Positions 29,325 through 39,118 of a stretch of DNA of 39,730 nt are shown here, one piece after another (the first letter of the stretch is position 1; the number at the start of each line of letters is the position of its first letter). Below the pieces are notes generated by a model. The model ran no database searches, was not told where the DNA came from, and saw only the letters and a list, made by a program, of their open reading frames with translations. Both the position numbers and the translations under genes were made by a program. Source of the stretch: Pelagibacterales bacterium SAG-MED38 (lineage in GTDB: Bacteria > Pseudomonadota > Alphaproteobacteria > Pelagibacterales > Pelagibacteraceae); assembly GCA_014653585.1 (NCBI GenBank), contig JACWEH010000010.1, forward strand, positions 1-39,730. The letters are read 5' to 3'.

Positions 29325-32282
29325 TTATTCAATTGGCAGTTTGAACTTTACGAGAGATACCCCATCTTTATTGTCTTTTATTTCGCTTCTTTCTGACTCT
29401 GTAGCTAGTCTTAGAATATTTAATTGGTTTTCAGCATGTCGATTAGCTATTCCTGTTGCAGGGGAAGCAGATGCTTTCCTTCCAATAAATAAGAGTTCTT
29501 CATATTTACCAGTTATTGATTGGTTAACTGACTCTACTCTATGCTTTACAAAGCGAAATGCGCCCATATTTGAAGGTTCTTCTTGAACCCAGTAGATTTC
29601 AGCTTGAGGATACTCTAGCAATTCTTCTTTTAAAGCTTCATACGGGAACGGATACAATTGATCGAACCTTAAAATTTGAATATTTTCTAATCTACGCTTC
29701 TCAATATAATCATCTAACTCAAAATAAATTTTTCCTGAGCAAAGTAGTAGTCTATTAACTTTAGATTTTTCAATTTTAGAAAGTTCTTTTCTTAAAATAC
29801 GGTGAAAAGTTGAACCGTTTGTAAACTCAGCAATATCAGAAACATTCTTTTTATGTCTAAGCGTTGATTTAGGAGTCATTATCACAAGCGGCTTACGAAA
29901 ATCCCTAAGCAACTGTCTTCTTAGAACATGAAAGTAATTTGCAGGTGAAGTGCAGTTAACTACTTGAATATTATCTTCAGCACAGAGTTGTAAGAATCTC
30001 TCTAATCTTCCACTTGTATGTTCAGGACCTTGGCCTTCATGTCCATGAGGCAGCAAGAGTGTTAGTCCCGACATTCTTAACCATTTTCTTTCACCCGTAG
30101 TAATGAACTGATCAATTATAGTTTGTGCATTATTTGCAAAATCACCAAATTGTCCTTCCCACAGAACTAAGGTTCGAGGGTCTACTTGAGAATAGCCATA
30201 TTCAAATCCAAGGACTCCATACTCAGACAAAAAACTATCGATGATTTCAAAGAAGCCCTGTTCGTTTCTAAAATGCCTCAGAGGTACAAACCTATTTTCG
30301 TTAACTTGATCATAGAGTACAGAGTGTCTTTGACTAAAAGTTCCTCTACCAGAGTCTTGTCCTGAGAGCCTTACGCCATATCCTTCAGCCAATAGTGATG
30401 CAAACGCGAGAGACTCAGCAGTCGACCAATCTACTCCTTTTCCCTCATTAATACTGTTGAGGCGATCGTCATAAATTTTTTTGATTCTTTTATGAGGACT
30501 AAATTCTTTAGGTATTTGATGAATTTCTTTTCCAATTTTTTTAAATTCATCTTCTGTTATAGACGTTTGTCCCCGTCTAGCATCAATAGATGCAACATTT
30601 ATTCCTTTCCATGAACCCTCAAGCCAGTCAGCTTTATTAGGTTTATAAGATTTTGCAGATGCTAGCTCTTCATTTAACTTTTTATTATATAAAGAAATCT
30701 CATTATCAATCTCTTCCGAAGTTAATACACCCTCATCGATCAATCTTTGCTGATATATGTTTAAAGTCGTCGAATGCTCTTTGATTCTTTGGTACATTAA
30801 TGGTTGAGTGAATTCTGGCAAATCCATTTCGTTATGGCCAGCTCTACGATAGCAAAACATATCTACAACTACATCCGTCTTAAATTTATTCCTGAACTCA
30901 ACAGCAAGCCTGCAAACATGAACTACAGACTCTACATCATCTCCATTAACGTGAAATATAGGTGCCTGAATAATCTTAGCAATTTCAGTGCAATATGGAG
31001 CTGATCGTCCATAATGGGGTACAGTTGTGAAACCTATTTGGTTATTGATTACAAAATGAATTGTTCCTCCAGTTCGAAAACCTCTTAATTGTGACATTGC
31101 AAATGTTTCAGCGACTACTCCTTGACCTGCCATAGCTGCATCACCATGAATGAGGAGACCCATAACTTTGTCATTGGTTTTGTCTTTAAGTAAAGTTTGC
31201 TCTGCTCTGACCTTGCCCATAACAACAGGATCAACTGCCTCAAGATGAGATGGATTCGGAGTTAACGAAAGATGAATCTTTTTATCATCAAATTCCCTGT
31301 CACTAGAAATGCCTAGATGATATTTAACATCACCCGATCCCAGTATTTCGTTGGGATCTTCGCCGCCTCCTTCAAACTTTGCCATGATGGACCTCAAAGG
31401 TACCTCCATAACTGATGATAATAATGTCAATCTTCCTCTGTGAGCTGTGCCTATATAAATATCTTCAATTCCAGATAAACAACTTTGTTTGATTATTTGC
31501 TCAATCCCTGGAACAGTTGCCTCACTGCCAACTAGTCCAAATCGTTTTGTGCCAATAAATTTTTTATCTAAGAACTTCTCAAACATTTCTGCTTCTAGCA
31601 AACGTTTGAAAATTGCTTTTTTTCCATTTGAAGTAAATTGAGTTTTATTTCTAACTTCCTCTATTCTTTCTTGAACCCATTGTTTTTGATCTGCGTCCTG
31701 AATGTGAACAAATTCTACGCCTATTGATCCACAGTATGTCTCCTTTAAAATACTAATAATTTCATTTAATGTTGTGAAATTAAGCCCAAGACTTCCATCA
31801 ATAAATATTTCTTTACTAAGGTCTTTCTCTTCAAAACCAAAATTTCTGTAATCTAATTCAGGGTAATTTTTAATTTCTTTTAAATCTAATGGATCAAGTT
31901 TAGATGCTAAATGGCCATTCACTCTAAAAGCTCTGATAAGTCTTATCGCCCTGATTGAGTCGTATATTTGTTCTTTTAACTCGTCTGAGGAAATATTTGT
32001 ACTGATATCTTCATTTACTTTATAGGACTTTTTTTCCCAAGAACTATTAATATTTATTGCTAGGTCTTCTTCAGTTGGAAAATCGTTATTTGACCAACTA
32101 GCTCTTAAAATATTTTGTTCATTTAAATTTTTTGACAATCCTGAAAAGAATGTTTGCCAATCTTCTGGTATTTGGCTTGGATCGGTTTGATACTTTTCAT
32201 ACATTTGTTCAATGTAGGCAGCATTTGAACCATGTAAGAAAGAGGTTTTATCAAAAATATCATTTGTTGAGGTTTTAGCCAT
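29325..32282 (-). CDS. sucA: 2-oxoglutarate dehydrogenase E1 component
   Basis: Thiamine-diphosphate-dependent decarboxylation of 2-oxoglutarate and transfer of the succinyl unit to lipoyl-E2. The 985-residue protein starts with FLHGSNAAYIEQMYEKY (16-32), and has VGSEATVPG, GTAHRGRLT, the ThDP motif GDAAMAGQG continuing to NNQIGFTT, and LLLPHGHEGQGPEHTS further on. The length is slightly above the usual 930-980. It lies 14 bases after sucD and starts the E1-E2-E3 part of the operon. Confidence 0.97.
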   Translation of the reverse strand: MAKTSTNDIFDKTSFLHGSNAAYIEQMYEKYQTDPSQIPEDWQTFFSGLSKNLNEQNILRASWSNNDFPTEEDLAININSSWEKKSYKVNEDISTNISSDELKEQIYDSIRAIRLIRAFRVNGHLASKLDPLDLKEIKNYPELDYRNFGFEEKDLSKEIFIDGSLGLNFTTLNEIISILKETYCGSIGVEFVHIQDADQKQWVQERIEEVRNKTQFTSNGKKAIFKRLLEAEMFEKFLDKKFIGTKRFGLVGSEATVPGIEQIIKQSCLSGIEDIYIGTAHRGRLTLLSSVMEVPLRSIMAKFEGGGEDPNEILGSGDVKYHLGISSDREFDDKKIHLSLTPNPSHLEAVDPVVMGKVRAEQTLLKDKTNDKVMGLLIHGDAAMAGQGVVAETFAMSQLRGFRTGGTIHFVINNQIGFTTVPHYGRSAPYCTEIAKIIQAPIFHVNGDDVESVVHVCRLAVEFRNKFKTDVVVDMFCYRRAGHNEMDLPEFTQPLMYQRIKEHSTTLNIYQQRLIDEGVLTSEEIDNEISLYNKKLNEELASAKSYKPNKADWLEGSWKGINVASIDARRGQTSITEDEFKKIGKEIHQIPKEFSPHKRIKKIYDDRLNSINEGKGVDWSTAESLAFASLLAEGYGVRLSGQDSGRGTFSQRHSVLYDQVNENRFVPLRHFRNEQGFFEIIDSFLSEYGVLGFEYGYSQVDPRTLVLWEGQFGDFANNAQTIIDQFITTGERKWLRMSGLTLLLPHGHEGQGPEHTSGRLERFLQLCAEDNIQVVNCTSPANYFHVLRRQLLRDFRKPLVIMTPKSTLRHKKNVSDIAEFTNGSTFHRILRKELSKIEKSKVNRLLLCSGKIYFELDDYIEKRRLENIQILRFDQLYPFPYEALKEELLEYPQAEIYWVQEEPSNMGAFRFVKHRVESVNQSITGKYEELLFIGRKASASPATGIANRHAENQLNILRLATESERSEIKDNKDGVSLVKFKLPIE

Positions 32283-32296
32283 TGAGTAAAATTACT

Positions 32297-33178
32297 TTAG
32301 ATTTGATTCTTCAATACCTCAAGTAAAGTCGACCCTAATGCAGCTGGAGAATTTGAAATTTTAATGCCAGCTTCTTTCATTGCTTCAATTTTGTCGTCTG
32401 CTCCGCCTTTACCACCAGAAACAATTGCACCAGCATGCCCCATTCTTCTACCTGGTGGAGCTGAAGTCCCAGCAATAAAGCCCACCGTAGGTTTTTTTGT
32501 AGTTTGTTTCTTTAAAAATTCAGCGGCTTCCTCTTCTGCTGATCCTCCAATTTCGCCAATCATAATTATTGACTCAGTTTCTGGATCAGAAAGAAATAAA
32601 TCTAAACAATCAATAAAATTAGTGCCATTTATTGGATCTCCTCCTATGCCAATACATGTAGATTGGCCCAAGCCTGCTACTGTTGTTTGATATACAGCCT
32701 CATAAGTGAGAGTTCCTGAACGCGAGACAATGCCTACATTACCTTTTTTATGAATGTGAGCTGGCATGATGCCTATTTTACACTCATCGGGCGTGATTAT
32801 TCCTGGACAGTTAGGACCAATTAATCTTGAAGATGAAGAACTTAATTTATCTTTAACTTTCATCATATCCATCACGGGAATACCTTCTGTAATACAAACA
32901 ATTAATTCAATCTCACTATCAATTGCTTCAATGATCGCATTTGCCGCATAAGGGGGTGGAACATAAATAACTGTAGCATTGGCATTAGTTTTTTCTTTTG
33001 CTTCTTTTACTGTATCAAAAACTGGAAGTTCAAGATGCATAGATCCACCCTTTTTAGGTGTCACACCTCCAACCATATTGGTTCCATATTTGATAGCCTG
33101 CTCAGAATGAAATGTTCCTTGCGCTCCAGTAAACCCCTGGCAAATAACTCTTGTATCTTTATTAACTATTACAGACAT
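32297..33178 (-). CDS. sucD: Succinyl-CoA synthetase alpha subunit
   Basis: Carries the phosphohistidine of succinyl-CoA synthetase, which makes ATP or GTP from succinyl-CoA. The 293-residue protein has [10 protein letters not shown] (15-24), [10 protein letters not shown] (121-130), SRSGTLTYE and the phosphorylated His248 in [10 protein letters not shown]. The ATG shares a base with the sucC stop (TAATG), so the two subunits are made together. Confidence 0.97.
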   Translation of the reverse strand: MSVIVNKDTRVICQGFTGAQGTFHSEQAIKYGTNMVGGVTPKKGGSMHLELPVFDTVKEAKEKTNANATVIYVPPPYAANAIIEAIDSEIELIVCITEGIPVMDMMKVKDKLSSSSSRLIGPNCPGIITPDECKIGIMPAHIHKKGNVGIVSRSGTLTYEAVYQTTVAGLGQSTCIGIGGDPINGTNFIDCLDLFLSDPETESIIMIGEIGGSAEEEAAEFLKKQTTKKPTVGFIAGTSAPPGRRMGHAGAIVSGGKGGADDKIEAMKEAGIKISNSPAALGSTLLEVLKNQI

Positions 33179-34335
33179 TAAACAAGCTTAACTATTTTTT
33201 TTGCAGCATCATCAAGGTCGTTTGCAGAAATGATTTCTATTCCTGAATTTTCAAGAATCTTCTTTCCTTGATCCACGTTAGTACCTTCTAATCTAACAAC
33301 AAGAGGAACAGAAATTTTTAATTCCTTTGCAGCAGAAACAATTCCCTCAGCAATAACATCGCATCTCATGATGCCGCCAAAAATGTTAACGAGAATCCCT
33401 TTAACACCCTGGTCTGAAAGGATGATTTTAAAAGCACTCGAGACTTTTTCTTTTGACGCACCCCCGCCAACATCTAAGAAATTTGCAGGTTCACCGCCAT
33501 ACATTTTGATAATATCTAGGCTGGCCATTGCAAGTCCAGCTCCATTAACCATACATCCTATATTTCCATCCAATTTAATATAGGCAAGGTCATATTTTGC
33601 TGCTTCTCTTTCATATTCATCTTCTTCATTTTCATCTCTTAGTTCTTCAATTTCGGGGTGTCTATAAATTGCATTATCATCAAAGTTTACTTTAGCGTCT
33701 AAACATAAAAGTTTGTTTGTATTTGTCACTATCAGAGGATTAACCTCAACAAGGCTTGCATCTTTTTCAAGAAAAAATAGGTACATATTTTTAATCAAGT
33801 CTGACAATTGATTATTCAAATCATCTCCTATTTCAAAAGCCTTTTGAATAATTTCAATGTCATTATTTGTAACACCTATTGATGGTTCAATTTGAACTGT
33901 AGTAATATTTTCAGGTGTATCTGCGGCGACAGCTTCAATATCCATGCCTCCCATTTTAGAAACTATAAATGCAACTTTACTCGTTGATCGGTCTAGTAGA
34001 CATGAAAGATATAATTCTTTTTCTATATCAGAACCATTTTCAATATAAATTCGATTAACCTGTTTACCTGATGCTCCAGTTTGAGGTGTAACTAAATTCA
34101 TTCCATACATTTTATTCGCTTCGTTTAGGGCATCTTCTTTAGATGAAACAACTTTGACGCCTCCACCTTTTCCTCTTCCACCTGCATGTATTTGAGCCTT
34201 AACCACCCAAACTGGACCCTCAACTTCATTTACAGCTCTTTCAATTTCATCTGCGCTATATGCTACAGAGCCTGATGAAACAGGGATGTTATAACTTCTA
34301 AACAAATCTTTAGCTTGATATTCGTGAATGTTCAT
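33178..34335 (-). CDS. sucC: Succinyl-CoA synthetase beta subunit
   Basis: Nucleotide-binding subunit with an ATP-grasp fold. The 385-residue protein starts [12 protein letters not shown] and has [18 protein letters not shown] (44-61), [22 protein letters not shown] and the C-terminal [16 protein letters not shown]. An acidic insertion (DENEEDEYE) lies in the middle. The nucleotide preference (ADP or GDP) cannot be read by eye. It starts two bases after mdh and overlaps sucD by one base. Confidence 0.97.
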   Translation of the reverse strand: MNIHEYQAKDLFRSYNIPVSSGSVAYSADEIERAVNEVEGPVWVVKAQIHAGGRGKGGGVKVVSSKEDALNEANKMYGMNLVTPQTGASGKQVNRIYIENGSDIEKELYLSCLLDRSTSKVAFIVSKMGGMDIEAVAADTPENITTVQIEPSIGVTNNDIEIIQKAFEIGDDLNNQLSDLIKNMYLFFLEKDASLVEVNPLIVTNTNKLLCLDAKVNFDDNAIYRHPEIEELRDENEEDEYEREAAKYDLAYIKLDGNIGCMVNGAGLAMASLDIIKMYGGEPANFLDVGGGASKEKVSSAFKIILSDQGVKGILVNIFGGIMRCDVIAEGIVSAAKELKISVPLVVRLEGTNVDQGKKILENSGIEIISANDLDDAAKKIVKLV

Positions 34336-34337
34336 AA

Positions 34338-35300
34338 TTACTTTAATGAGGGATCTATATTTTTAGCTGCATCAAATAATTCACTCACAGCTTCTATTGA
34401 AGTATCAAAATGTTTTTTTTCTTCAGCATCTAGGTCTAATTCAACAACTTGTTCAATTCCTCCTGATCCAATTATAACCGGAACACCAACATAAAGATCA
34501 GTAACCCCGTATTCCCCATTTAAATGTGCAGCACACGGCAGAGTTTTCTTTTTATCATTTAGATATGAGTCAGCCATTTCAATTCCAGATGCTGCAGGAC
34601 CATAAAATGCCGATCCAACTTCTAACAATTTTACTACTTCAGCTCCACCTTTCCGTGTTCTGTCAATAATTTCATCAAGTCTCGATTGGGATATTTGACC
34701 TTGGTTTACCAAATCCATCAAGGGCTTACCACTAACTGATGTTCTATTAGGAACGGGAACCATGGTGTCACCATGTCCACCTAAAACAAATGAGTCTACC
34801 TCACTTATAGGTACATTAAGCTCTTGTGATAAGAAATATTTAAATCTTGAAGTATCAAGCACGCCCGCCATACCAATCACTTTATTTTTCGGTAAGCCAG
34901 AATATTTTTGTAGCGCCATTACGATAACATCTAATGGATTTGTAATGCAAATCACAAAAGCGTTGGGTGACGTAGATTTAATACCCTCAGCAACTTGTTT
35001 AATGATTTTCAAGTTGGTACCTAAGAGATCATCTCTTGTCATCCCTGGTTTTCTTGGCACACCAGCGGTAATGATTATGACATCAGAGTCTCGCGTATCT
35101 TCGTAGTTATCTGTTCCTGATAAGGAAACATTAAAACCATCAATCGCAGATGACTGTGAAATATCTAATGCTTTACCTTTAGCTAGACCAGCCATTAAAT
35201 CAAAAAGAACAACATCGCCTAATTCTTTCATCGCCGCAAGATGGGCTAAAGTGCCCCCAATTTGACCAGCTCCAATAAGTGATATTTTTTTATTTTTCAT
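34338..35300 (-). CDS. mdh: Malate dehydrogenase
   Basis: NAD-dependent oxidation of malate to oxaloacetate. The 320-residue protein is of the lactate-dehydrogenase-like MDH group used by Alphaproteobacteria. It has the Rossmann motif GAGQIGG (10-16), substrate arginines Arg83 and Arg89 in VPRKPGMTR, Arg152 in LDTSRF and the catalytic His176 in GGHGDTMVP. Arginine at position 83 fits a malate rather than a lactate enzyme. It opens the mdh-sucCD-sucAB-lpdA block; 63 bases separate it from mmsA, without a promoter I could defend. Confidence 0.95.
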   Translation of the reverse strand: MKNKKISLIGAGQIGGTLAHLAAMKELGDVVLFDLMAGLAKGKALDISQSSAIDGFNVSLSGTDNYEDTRDSDVIIITAGVPRKPGMTRDDLLGTNLKIIKQVAEGIKSTSPNAFVICITNPLDVIVMALQKYSGLPKNKVIGMAGVLDTSRFKYFLSQELNVPISEVDSFVLGGHGDTMVPVPNRTSVSGKPLMDLVNQGQISQSRLDEIIDRTRKGGAEVVKLLEVGSAFYGPAASGIEMADSYLNDKKKTLPCAAHLNGEYGVTDLYVGVPVIIGSGGIEQVVELDLDAEEKKHFDTSIEAVSELFDAAKNIDPSLK

Positions 35301-35363
35301 CTGAGAATATTTACAATCCGTAAACTAACTAGATAGAGATTAAAATCAAGCTAAGAATCTAAA

Positions 35364-36857
35364 TTATTTCATCGTTGGAATTGTAAATTCCGCACCTTCT
35401 CTCATGCCAGTAGGCCATCTTGAAGTAACTGTTTTCAGTCGAGTAAAAAACCTTACTCCATCCATGCCGTGCATTGCGTGATCACCAAATAACGATCTTT
35501 TCCATCCGCCAAAACTGTGAAAAGCCATTGGAACTGGTATGGGTACATTAACTCCTACCATGCCGATCTTACATTGATTAGAAAATGCACGAGCAGTATC
35601 TCCATCTCGAGTATAAATAGTGGTACCGTTTCCAAATTCGTGATCATTAACCATTTTTAAAGCATCATTAAATGTTGGTTGACGTACAACTGAGAGAACA
35701 GGACCAAATATTTCTTCTCTATATATCTTCATGTCCTCTTTAACATGATCAAATAAACAGCCACCTATAAAATATCCATTTTCATAACCTTGAAGTGAAA
35801 TCGATCTTCCATCAACAATTAATTCGGCTCCTTCAGATACTCCTTCGTCAACATAGCTTTTAACTTTTGCAAGATGGACATCGCTTATTAGTGGACCCAT
35901 TTCAACCTCTGGATCAGTTCCAGGACCTACCTTTAAGTTCTGAACGCGTGGGGTTAATTTTTCAATTAGTTTATCACCCACATCACCAACAGCAACGGCG
36001 ACTGATAGAGCCATACATCTCTCACCAGCTGAACCATATCCTGCACCAATTAACCCATCAACAACTTGATTAAGATCAGCATCAGGCATAACAACCATAT
36101 GATTTTTAGCGCCACCCAAGGACTGGACTCTTTTATTGTGCTTGGAAGACGTATGGTAAATGTATTCAGCTACTGGAGTTGATCCTACAAAGCTTACTGA
36201 ATCTACAGCTGGATCGGTTATTAATAAATCAACTGCTTCTTTATCTCCGTTGATCACATTGAATACTCCGTCTGGGAGTCCAGCTTCTTTTAACAATTCA
36301 GCCATCATATAAGGAACAGTTGGGTCTTTTTCACTTGGCTTTAGAATAAATGAATTGCCACACGCTATCGAAATGACAAACATCCACATTGGAACCATAG
36401 CTGGGAAATTGAATGGAGAGATACCAACACTTACGCCCAATGGCTGTCTCATGCTCCAACTATCAATATCGGTTCCTACATTTTCAGAGTATTCACCCTT
36501 TAATAAATGTGGAATACCACAAGCAAACTCTACAACTTCCATGCCTCGAGTAATTGAACCCGCTGAGTCCGATAAAATTTTACCGTGTTCAGAAGTCAGC
36601 TCTAGTGCAAGCTTATCCATGTCTCGCAAAATTAAATCTTTGAATCTAAAAAATACTCTTGACCTTGTTAGGGGTGGCGTTGCGGCCCATTTTTTTCCAG
36701 CTTCAACTGCACATTCTATTGCAAGCTTTACATCCTCTGAATTAGCAAATGAGACTTTTTTTGTTTTTTCTCCATTCGCAGGATTAAATACATCGCCAAA
36801 CCGTTTAGATTTACTAATATGTTCTTTACCATTAATAAACTGATTAATTACTTTCAT
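35364..36857 (-). CDS. mmsA: Methylmalonate-semialdehyde dehydrogenase (CoA-acylating)
   Basis: Converts methylmalonate semialdehyde or malonate semialdehyde with NAD and CoA to propionyl-CoA or acetyl-CoA, in valine, thymine and inositol breakdown. The 497-residue aldehyde dehydrogenase has Asn150 in PFNFPAMVP and catalytic Cys281 in GSAGERCMAL. The general-base glutamate of ordinary aldehyde dehydrogenases is replaced, giving LGGAKNH, the mark of the CoA-dependent MmsA group. GGWKRSLFGD and the C-terminal KTVTSRWP segment agree. It follows the SDR gene after nine bases. Confidence 0.92.
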   Translation of the reverse strand: MKVINQFINGKEHISKSKRFGDVFNPANGEKTKKVSFANSEDVKLAIECAVEAGKKWAATPPLTRSRVFFRFKDLILRDMDKLALELTSEHGKILSDSAGSITRGMEVVEFACGIPHLLKGEYSENVGTDIDSWSMRQPLGVSVGISPFNFPAMVPMWMFVISIACGNSFILKPSEKDPTVPYMMAELLKEAGLPDGVFNVINGDKEAVDLLITDPAVDSVSFVGSTPVAEYIYHTSSKHNKRVQSLGGAKNHMVVMPDADLNQVVDGLIGAGYGSAGERCMALSVAVAVGDVGDKLIEKLTPRVQNLKVGPGTDPEVEMGPLISDVHLAKVKSYVDEGVSEGAELIVDGRSISLQGYENGYFIGGCLFDHVKEDMKIYREEIFGPVLSVVRQPTFNDALKMVNDHEFGNGTTIYTRDGDTARAFSNQCKIGMVGVNVPIPVPMAFHSFGGWKRSLFGDHAMHGMDGVRFFTRLKTVTSRWPTGMREGAEFTIPTMK

Positions 36858-36866
36858 TAAACATTC

Positions 36867-37874
36867 CTATATTTCAAAATTTTCACCAATAGCCTCGCAG
36901 CTTTTAGTCCATAGTAGTTTCTTAACCTCATCATTGTCGTAAAAAGACTCAAGTGGAAATGACTTTGCTTTACCCTTAGCTCCTTTTAAACCAGGCCCAA
37001 CAATTGATCCTGAATTAATTTTAGGATCAGCAATACACCTTAATAATCCTAAGGTTCCGTCCTTTTCAGACTGACCAAACTTCATCATATATTTTGTGAA
37101 AAGACTTCCCAAGCCGCCGTCTTCAACAGTAGTAGATTGTAAATCACTTTCTGCAAGACCAGGATGTGCGACCATTGCTTTAATCTTTGGATTTTTATTC
37201 TTTAATTTCTCATGCAGACACGCAGTAAACGCAGCATTAGCAAGTTTTGTTTGAGCATAACGTTCCCAACGACCGGTACCAAATATCATACTGCCTTTAT
37301 CTCCACCTAAGTTACCACCTTTTTTTTCAAAAAATTTTTCTTTTAATTTTTTAGCTTGAGTACGTGCAATACTTGAATGATTGACAATTCTTGCTTCATT
37401 TCTTAATTGTGATGCTTTATCTAATAATGGCATACATAACTTAGTAAGAAGAAAATGGGAAAGATGATTTGTTTGCATCTGCACATCAAAACCATCAATT
37501 GTAGCTTTGTCTTTAAGCGCCATAACGCCCGCATTATTACACAAGACATCGAGGCCATCTGTACAAATTTCACTTATTTTTGATGATGCCGATTTTACTG
37601 ATTCAAAGCTTTGTAGATCACAATCTACTTTATGAAGATCGCCATTAGAGCAGCTGTCATTTAGCAAAGCATAAGATGTTTCAGCTCTATCTGATGGACG
37701 ATTCAGCAATAATACTCGCGCACCAAGCTTTGCAATTGACTCAGCTGCATAAAATCCTAATCCTGAAGTTGTACCTGTTATTGCAACTGATTTATTATCC
37801 ATTGATGGAAGTGAGTTGAATAAATCTTCAAAATATTTAGTTTTTAAGTTAGGTTTAGTATAAGTATTCTTCAT
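36867..37874 (-). CDS. Short-chain dehydrogenase, retinol-dehydrogenase-like
   Basis: A 335-residue classical SDR with an added N-terminal stretch of about 27 residues. It has the cofactor motif TGTTSGLG (33-40), NNAGVM (113-118), Ser167/Ser168 in NHSSIA and the active site Tyr206/Lys210 in YAQTKLANAA. The pattern resembles the RDH/WWOX-like group that acts on hydrophobic carbonyls or alcohols; no substrate can be named. LLLNRPSDRAE after the second strand (56-66) suggests NADP preference, as an inference. It is first in the transcript ahead of mmsA, and a promoter is visible just before its start. Confidence 0.85.
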   Translation of the reverse strand: MKNTYTKPNLKTKYFEDLFNSLPSMDNKSVAITGTTSGLGFYAAESIAKLGARVLLLNRPSDRAETSYALLNDSCSNGDLHKVDCDLQSFESVKSASSKISEICTDGLDVLCNNAGVMALKDKATIDGFDVQMQTNHLSHFLLTKLCMPLLDKASQLRNEARIVNHSSIARTQAKKLKEKFFEKKGGNLGGDKGSMIFGTGRWERYAQTKLANAAFTACLHEKLKNKNPKIKAMVAHPGLAESDLQSTTVEDGGLGSLFTKYMMKFGQSEKDGTLGLLRCIADPKINSGSIVGPGLKGAKGKAKSFPLESFYDNDEVKKLLWTKSCEAIGENFEI

Positions 37875-37883
37875 ACATGAATT

Positions 37884-37911
37884 ATTGTAAATTAATTAAA
37901 GCTAATAGCAA
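37884..37911 (-). promoter_or_regulatory. Candidate promoter of the SDR-mmsA transcript
   Basis: On the minus strand, TTGCTA (37911-37906; 4 of 6) and TACAAT (37889-37884; 5 of 6) are spaced by 16 bases. The predicted start near 37877 is only about three bases before the SDR ATG at 37874, so the transcript would be nearly leaderless. Confidence 0.35.
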
Positions 37912-37924
37912 TGTTTGAAAAATT

Positions 37925-38158
37925 ATGAGAAAACTTGATCTCCACGGTTTTACATTAGAAGAAGCTTATCAAGAGTTTACAGATTTTATTTATAGTGCTT
38001 ATGAAGACAGTATTTCTAAGGTTGAAATCGTTACCGGCAATAGTGGACAAATTAAAAAAGAGTTTCCTCATTGGGCAGAGAATAATCATCAAATTAGGTA
38101 CATAGAGAATAGCTGGCATAAAGGGAGTTTCATCGTAAAAATTGAAAAGAAATATTAG
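37925..38158 (+). CDS. Small Smr-domain protein
   Basis: A 77-residue protein that is a stand-alone Smr domain: LDLHG (4-8) at the start, EIVTGNSG (34-41) in the centre and KGSFIVKI (66-73) at the end, in the order of this family. Smr domains bind nucleic acid and some cut DNA or RNA. The usual glycine-rich HG.G motif is TGNSG here, which may reduce or change nuclease activity. It is divergent from the SDR gene (50-base gap) and stands alone on the plus strand between two minus-strand blocks. Confidence 0.8.
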   Translation: MRKLDLHGFTLEEAYQEFTDFIYSAYEDSISKVEIVTGNSGQIKKEFPHWAENNHQIRYIENSWHKGSFIVKIEKKY

Positions 38159-38193
38159 TAGCTGAATTTGTCAATTTGGCAGTCGTATTTAGG

Positions 38194-38221
38194 TTCAATT
38201 GAGTGAAAAGGGTACTATAAA
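38194..38221 (+). promoter_or_regulatory. Weak promoter candidate before the inverted repeat
   Basis: TATAAA (38216-38221; 5 of 6) lies 16 bases after TTCAAT (38194-38199; 3 of 6). If used, transcription would start near 38228, at the first bases of the inverted repeat 38231-38288, so it might make a small structured RNA. The -35 is poor. Confidence 0.25.
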
Positions 38222-38226
38222 TCTTT

Positions 38227-38259
38227 TCATTGATGGGCAACGCGATATTCTTTTTTCAT
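38227..38259 (-). other. Possible 10-codon ORF in the sdhB downstream element
   Basis: On the minus strand an AGGGG (38269-38265) lies five bases before an ATG (38259-38257) that opens MKKEYRVAHQ and stops with TGA at 38229-38227. The Shine-Dalgarno-like AGGGG is exactly the loop of the inner hairpin, and the last codons lie in one arm of the outer repeat. It may be a leader-type micropeptide or coincidence. Confidence 0.25.
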
Positions 38260-38288
38260 TAATTCCCCTAATTAATAGTTGCCCATCA
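38231..38288. repeat. Perfect 11-bp inverted repeat enclosing a second hairpin
   Basis: TGATGGGCAAC (38231-38241) and GTTGCCCATCA (38278-38288) are exact reverse complements and GC-rich against an AT-rich background. Inside the 36-base interval lies a second inverted repeat, ATTAATT (38258-38264) and AATTAAT (38270-38276), with the loop CCCCT. The element sits in the 183-base gap between the convergent Smr gene and sdhB. No T tract follows on either strand, so it is not a standard intrinsic terminator; a bidirectional 3' end or a small structured RNA are possible roles. Confidence 0.75.
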
Positions 38289-38341
38289 TCTTATTCATTC
38301 AAAATTGATGGACCAGATTTTTAATTAAAGAGTTAGGAAAA

Positions 38342-39118
38342 TTACTGTTGTGCAATCATTTGCTTGATGCCTGCAATTGCTTTTGCAGGGTTTAAGCCTT
38401 TTGGACATGCTTGAGTACAATTCATAATAGTATGGCATCTATATACCTTAAAAGTATCATCAAGCTCTTTAAGTCTTTCTTTTCTTTCTTCATCACGACT
38501 ATCTTGCAACCATCTATATGATTGCAATAAAACAGCCGGTCCTAAATACTTATCACTGTTCCACCAATAACTAGGGCATGATGTAGAACAACAAGCACAC
38601 AATATACATTCATACAATCCATCAAGCTTTTCACGATCATTTCTTGATTGAATATTTTCAGTATCAGTTGCTTCTTGTTTTTGTTTTATTAGCCATGGCT
38701 TAATGGACTTAAGTTGCTTATAAAGATTTTTAAGATTTGTTACCAAATCTTTAATGACCGGCATGTGTGGTAAAGGATAAATTCTAATGTCGCCTTTTAC
38801 ATCAGCTATCGCTTTGGTACACGCAAGTGTATTCGTGCCATCAATATTCATAGCACATGAGCCACAAATTCCCTCTCTACAAGACCTTCTAAATGTTAAA
38901 GAAGTATCAACTTCATTTTTAATCTTCATAACGGCATCTAGTACCATTGGGCCACAATCATCTATATCAACTTCATAGGTATCCATTCTTGGATTTTTAT
39001 CATCCTCAGGAGACCATCTGTAGATTTTAAATTTTTTAATACTTTTATTTTTAGCTTCTAATTTATAATAATCACCGTCAGTGAGTTTTGAGTTGTCTGG
39101 AAGGTTGAATTGAACCAT
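38342..39118 (-). CDS. sdhB: Succinate dehydrogenase iron-sulfur subunit
   Basis: Passes electrons from the flavoprotein to quinone in complex II, on the cytoplasmic face of the membrane. The 258-residue protein has the [2Fe-2S] ligands Cys80, Cys85, Cys88 and Cys100 ([10 protein letters not shown]), the [4Fe-4S] set [12 protein letters not shown] (171-182) and the [3Fe-4S] set with Cys228, Cys234 and Cys238 ([17 protein letters not shown]). The ATG shares a base with the sdhA stop (TAATG). No further sdh gene follows, so the membrane subunits sdhC and sdhD would lie upstream of sdhA, outside the window. Confidence 0.97.
   Translation of the reverse strand: MVQFNLPDNSKLTDGDYYKLEAKNKSIKKFKIYRWSPEDDKNPRMDTYEVDIDDCGPMVLDAVMKIKNEVDTSLTFRRSCREGICGSCAMNIDGTNTLACTKAIADVKGDIRIYPLPHMPVIKDLVTNLKNLYKQLKSIKPWLIKQKQEATDTENIQSRNDREKLDGLYECILCACCSTSCPSYWWNSDKYLGPAVLLQSYRWLQDSRDEERKERLKELDDTFKVYRCHTIMNCTQACPKGLNPAKAIAGIKQMIAQQ

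Noticed and set aside
36355..36843. 162-codon open frame on the plus strand opposite mmsA
   Set aside because: It is antisense to the conserved mmsA coding sequence, shows no family motif and has no good ribosome-binding site; it is a shadow frame. The same holds for the other long opposite-strand frames over phaB, atpA, sucB and mdh.
38231..38288. Terminal inverted repeats of a miniature transposon
   Set aside because: The arms are not flanked by matching target duplications (TCAT on the left, TCTT on the right) and no second copy was noticed in the window.
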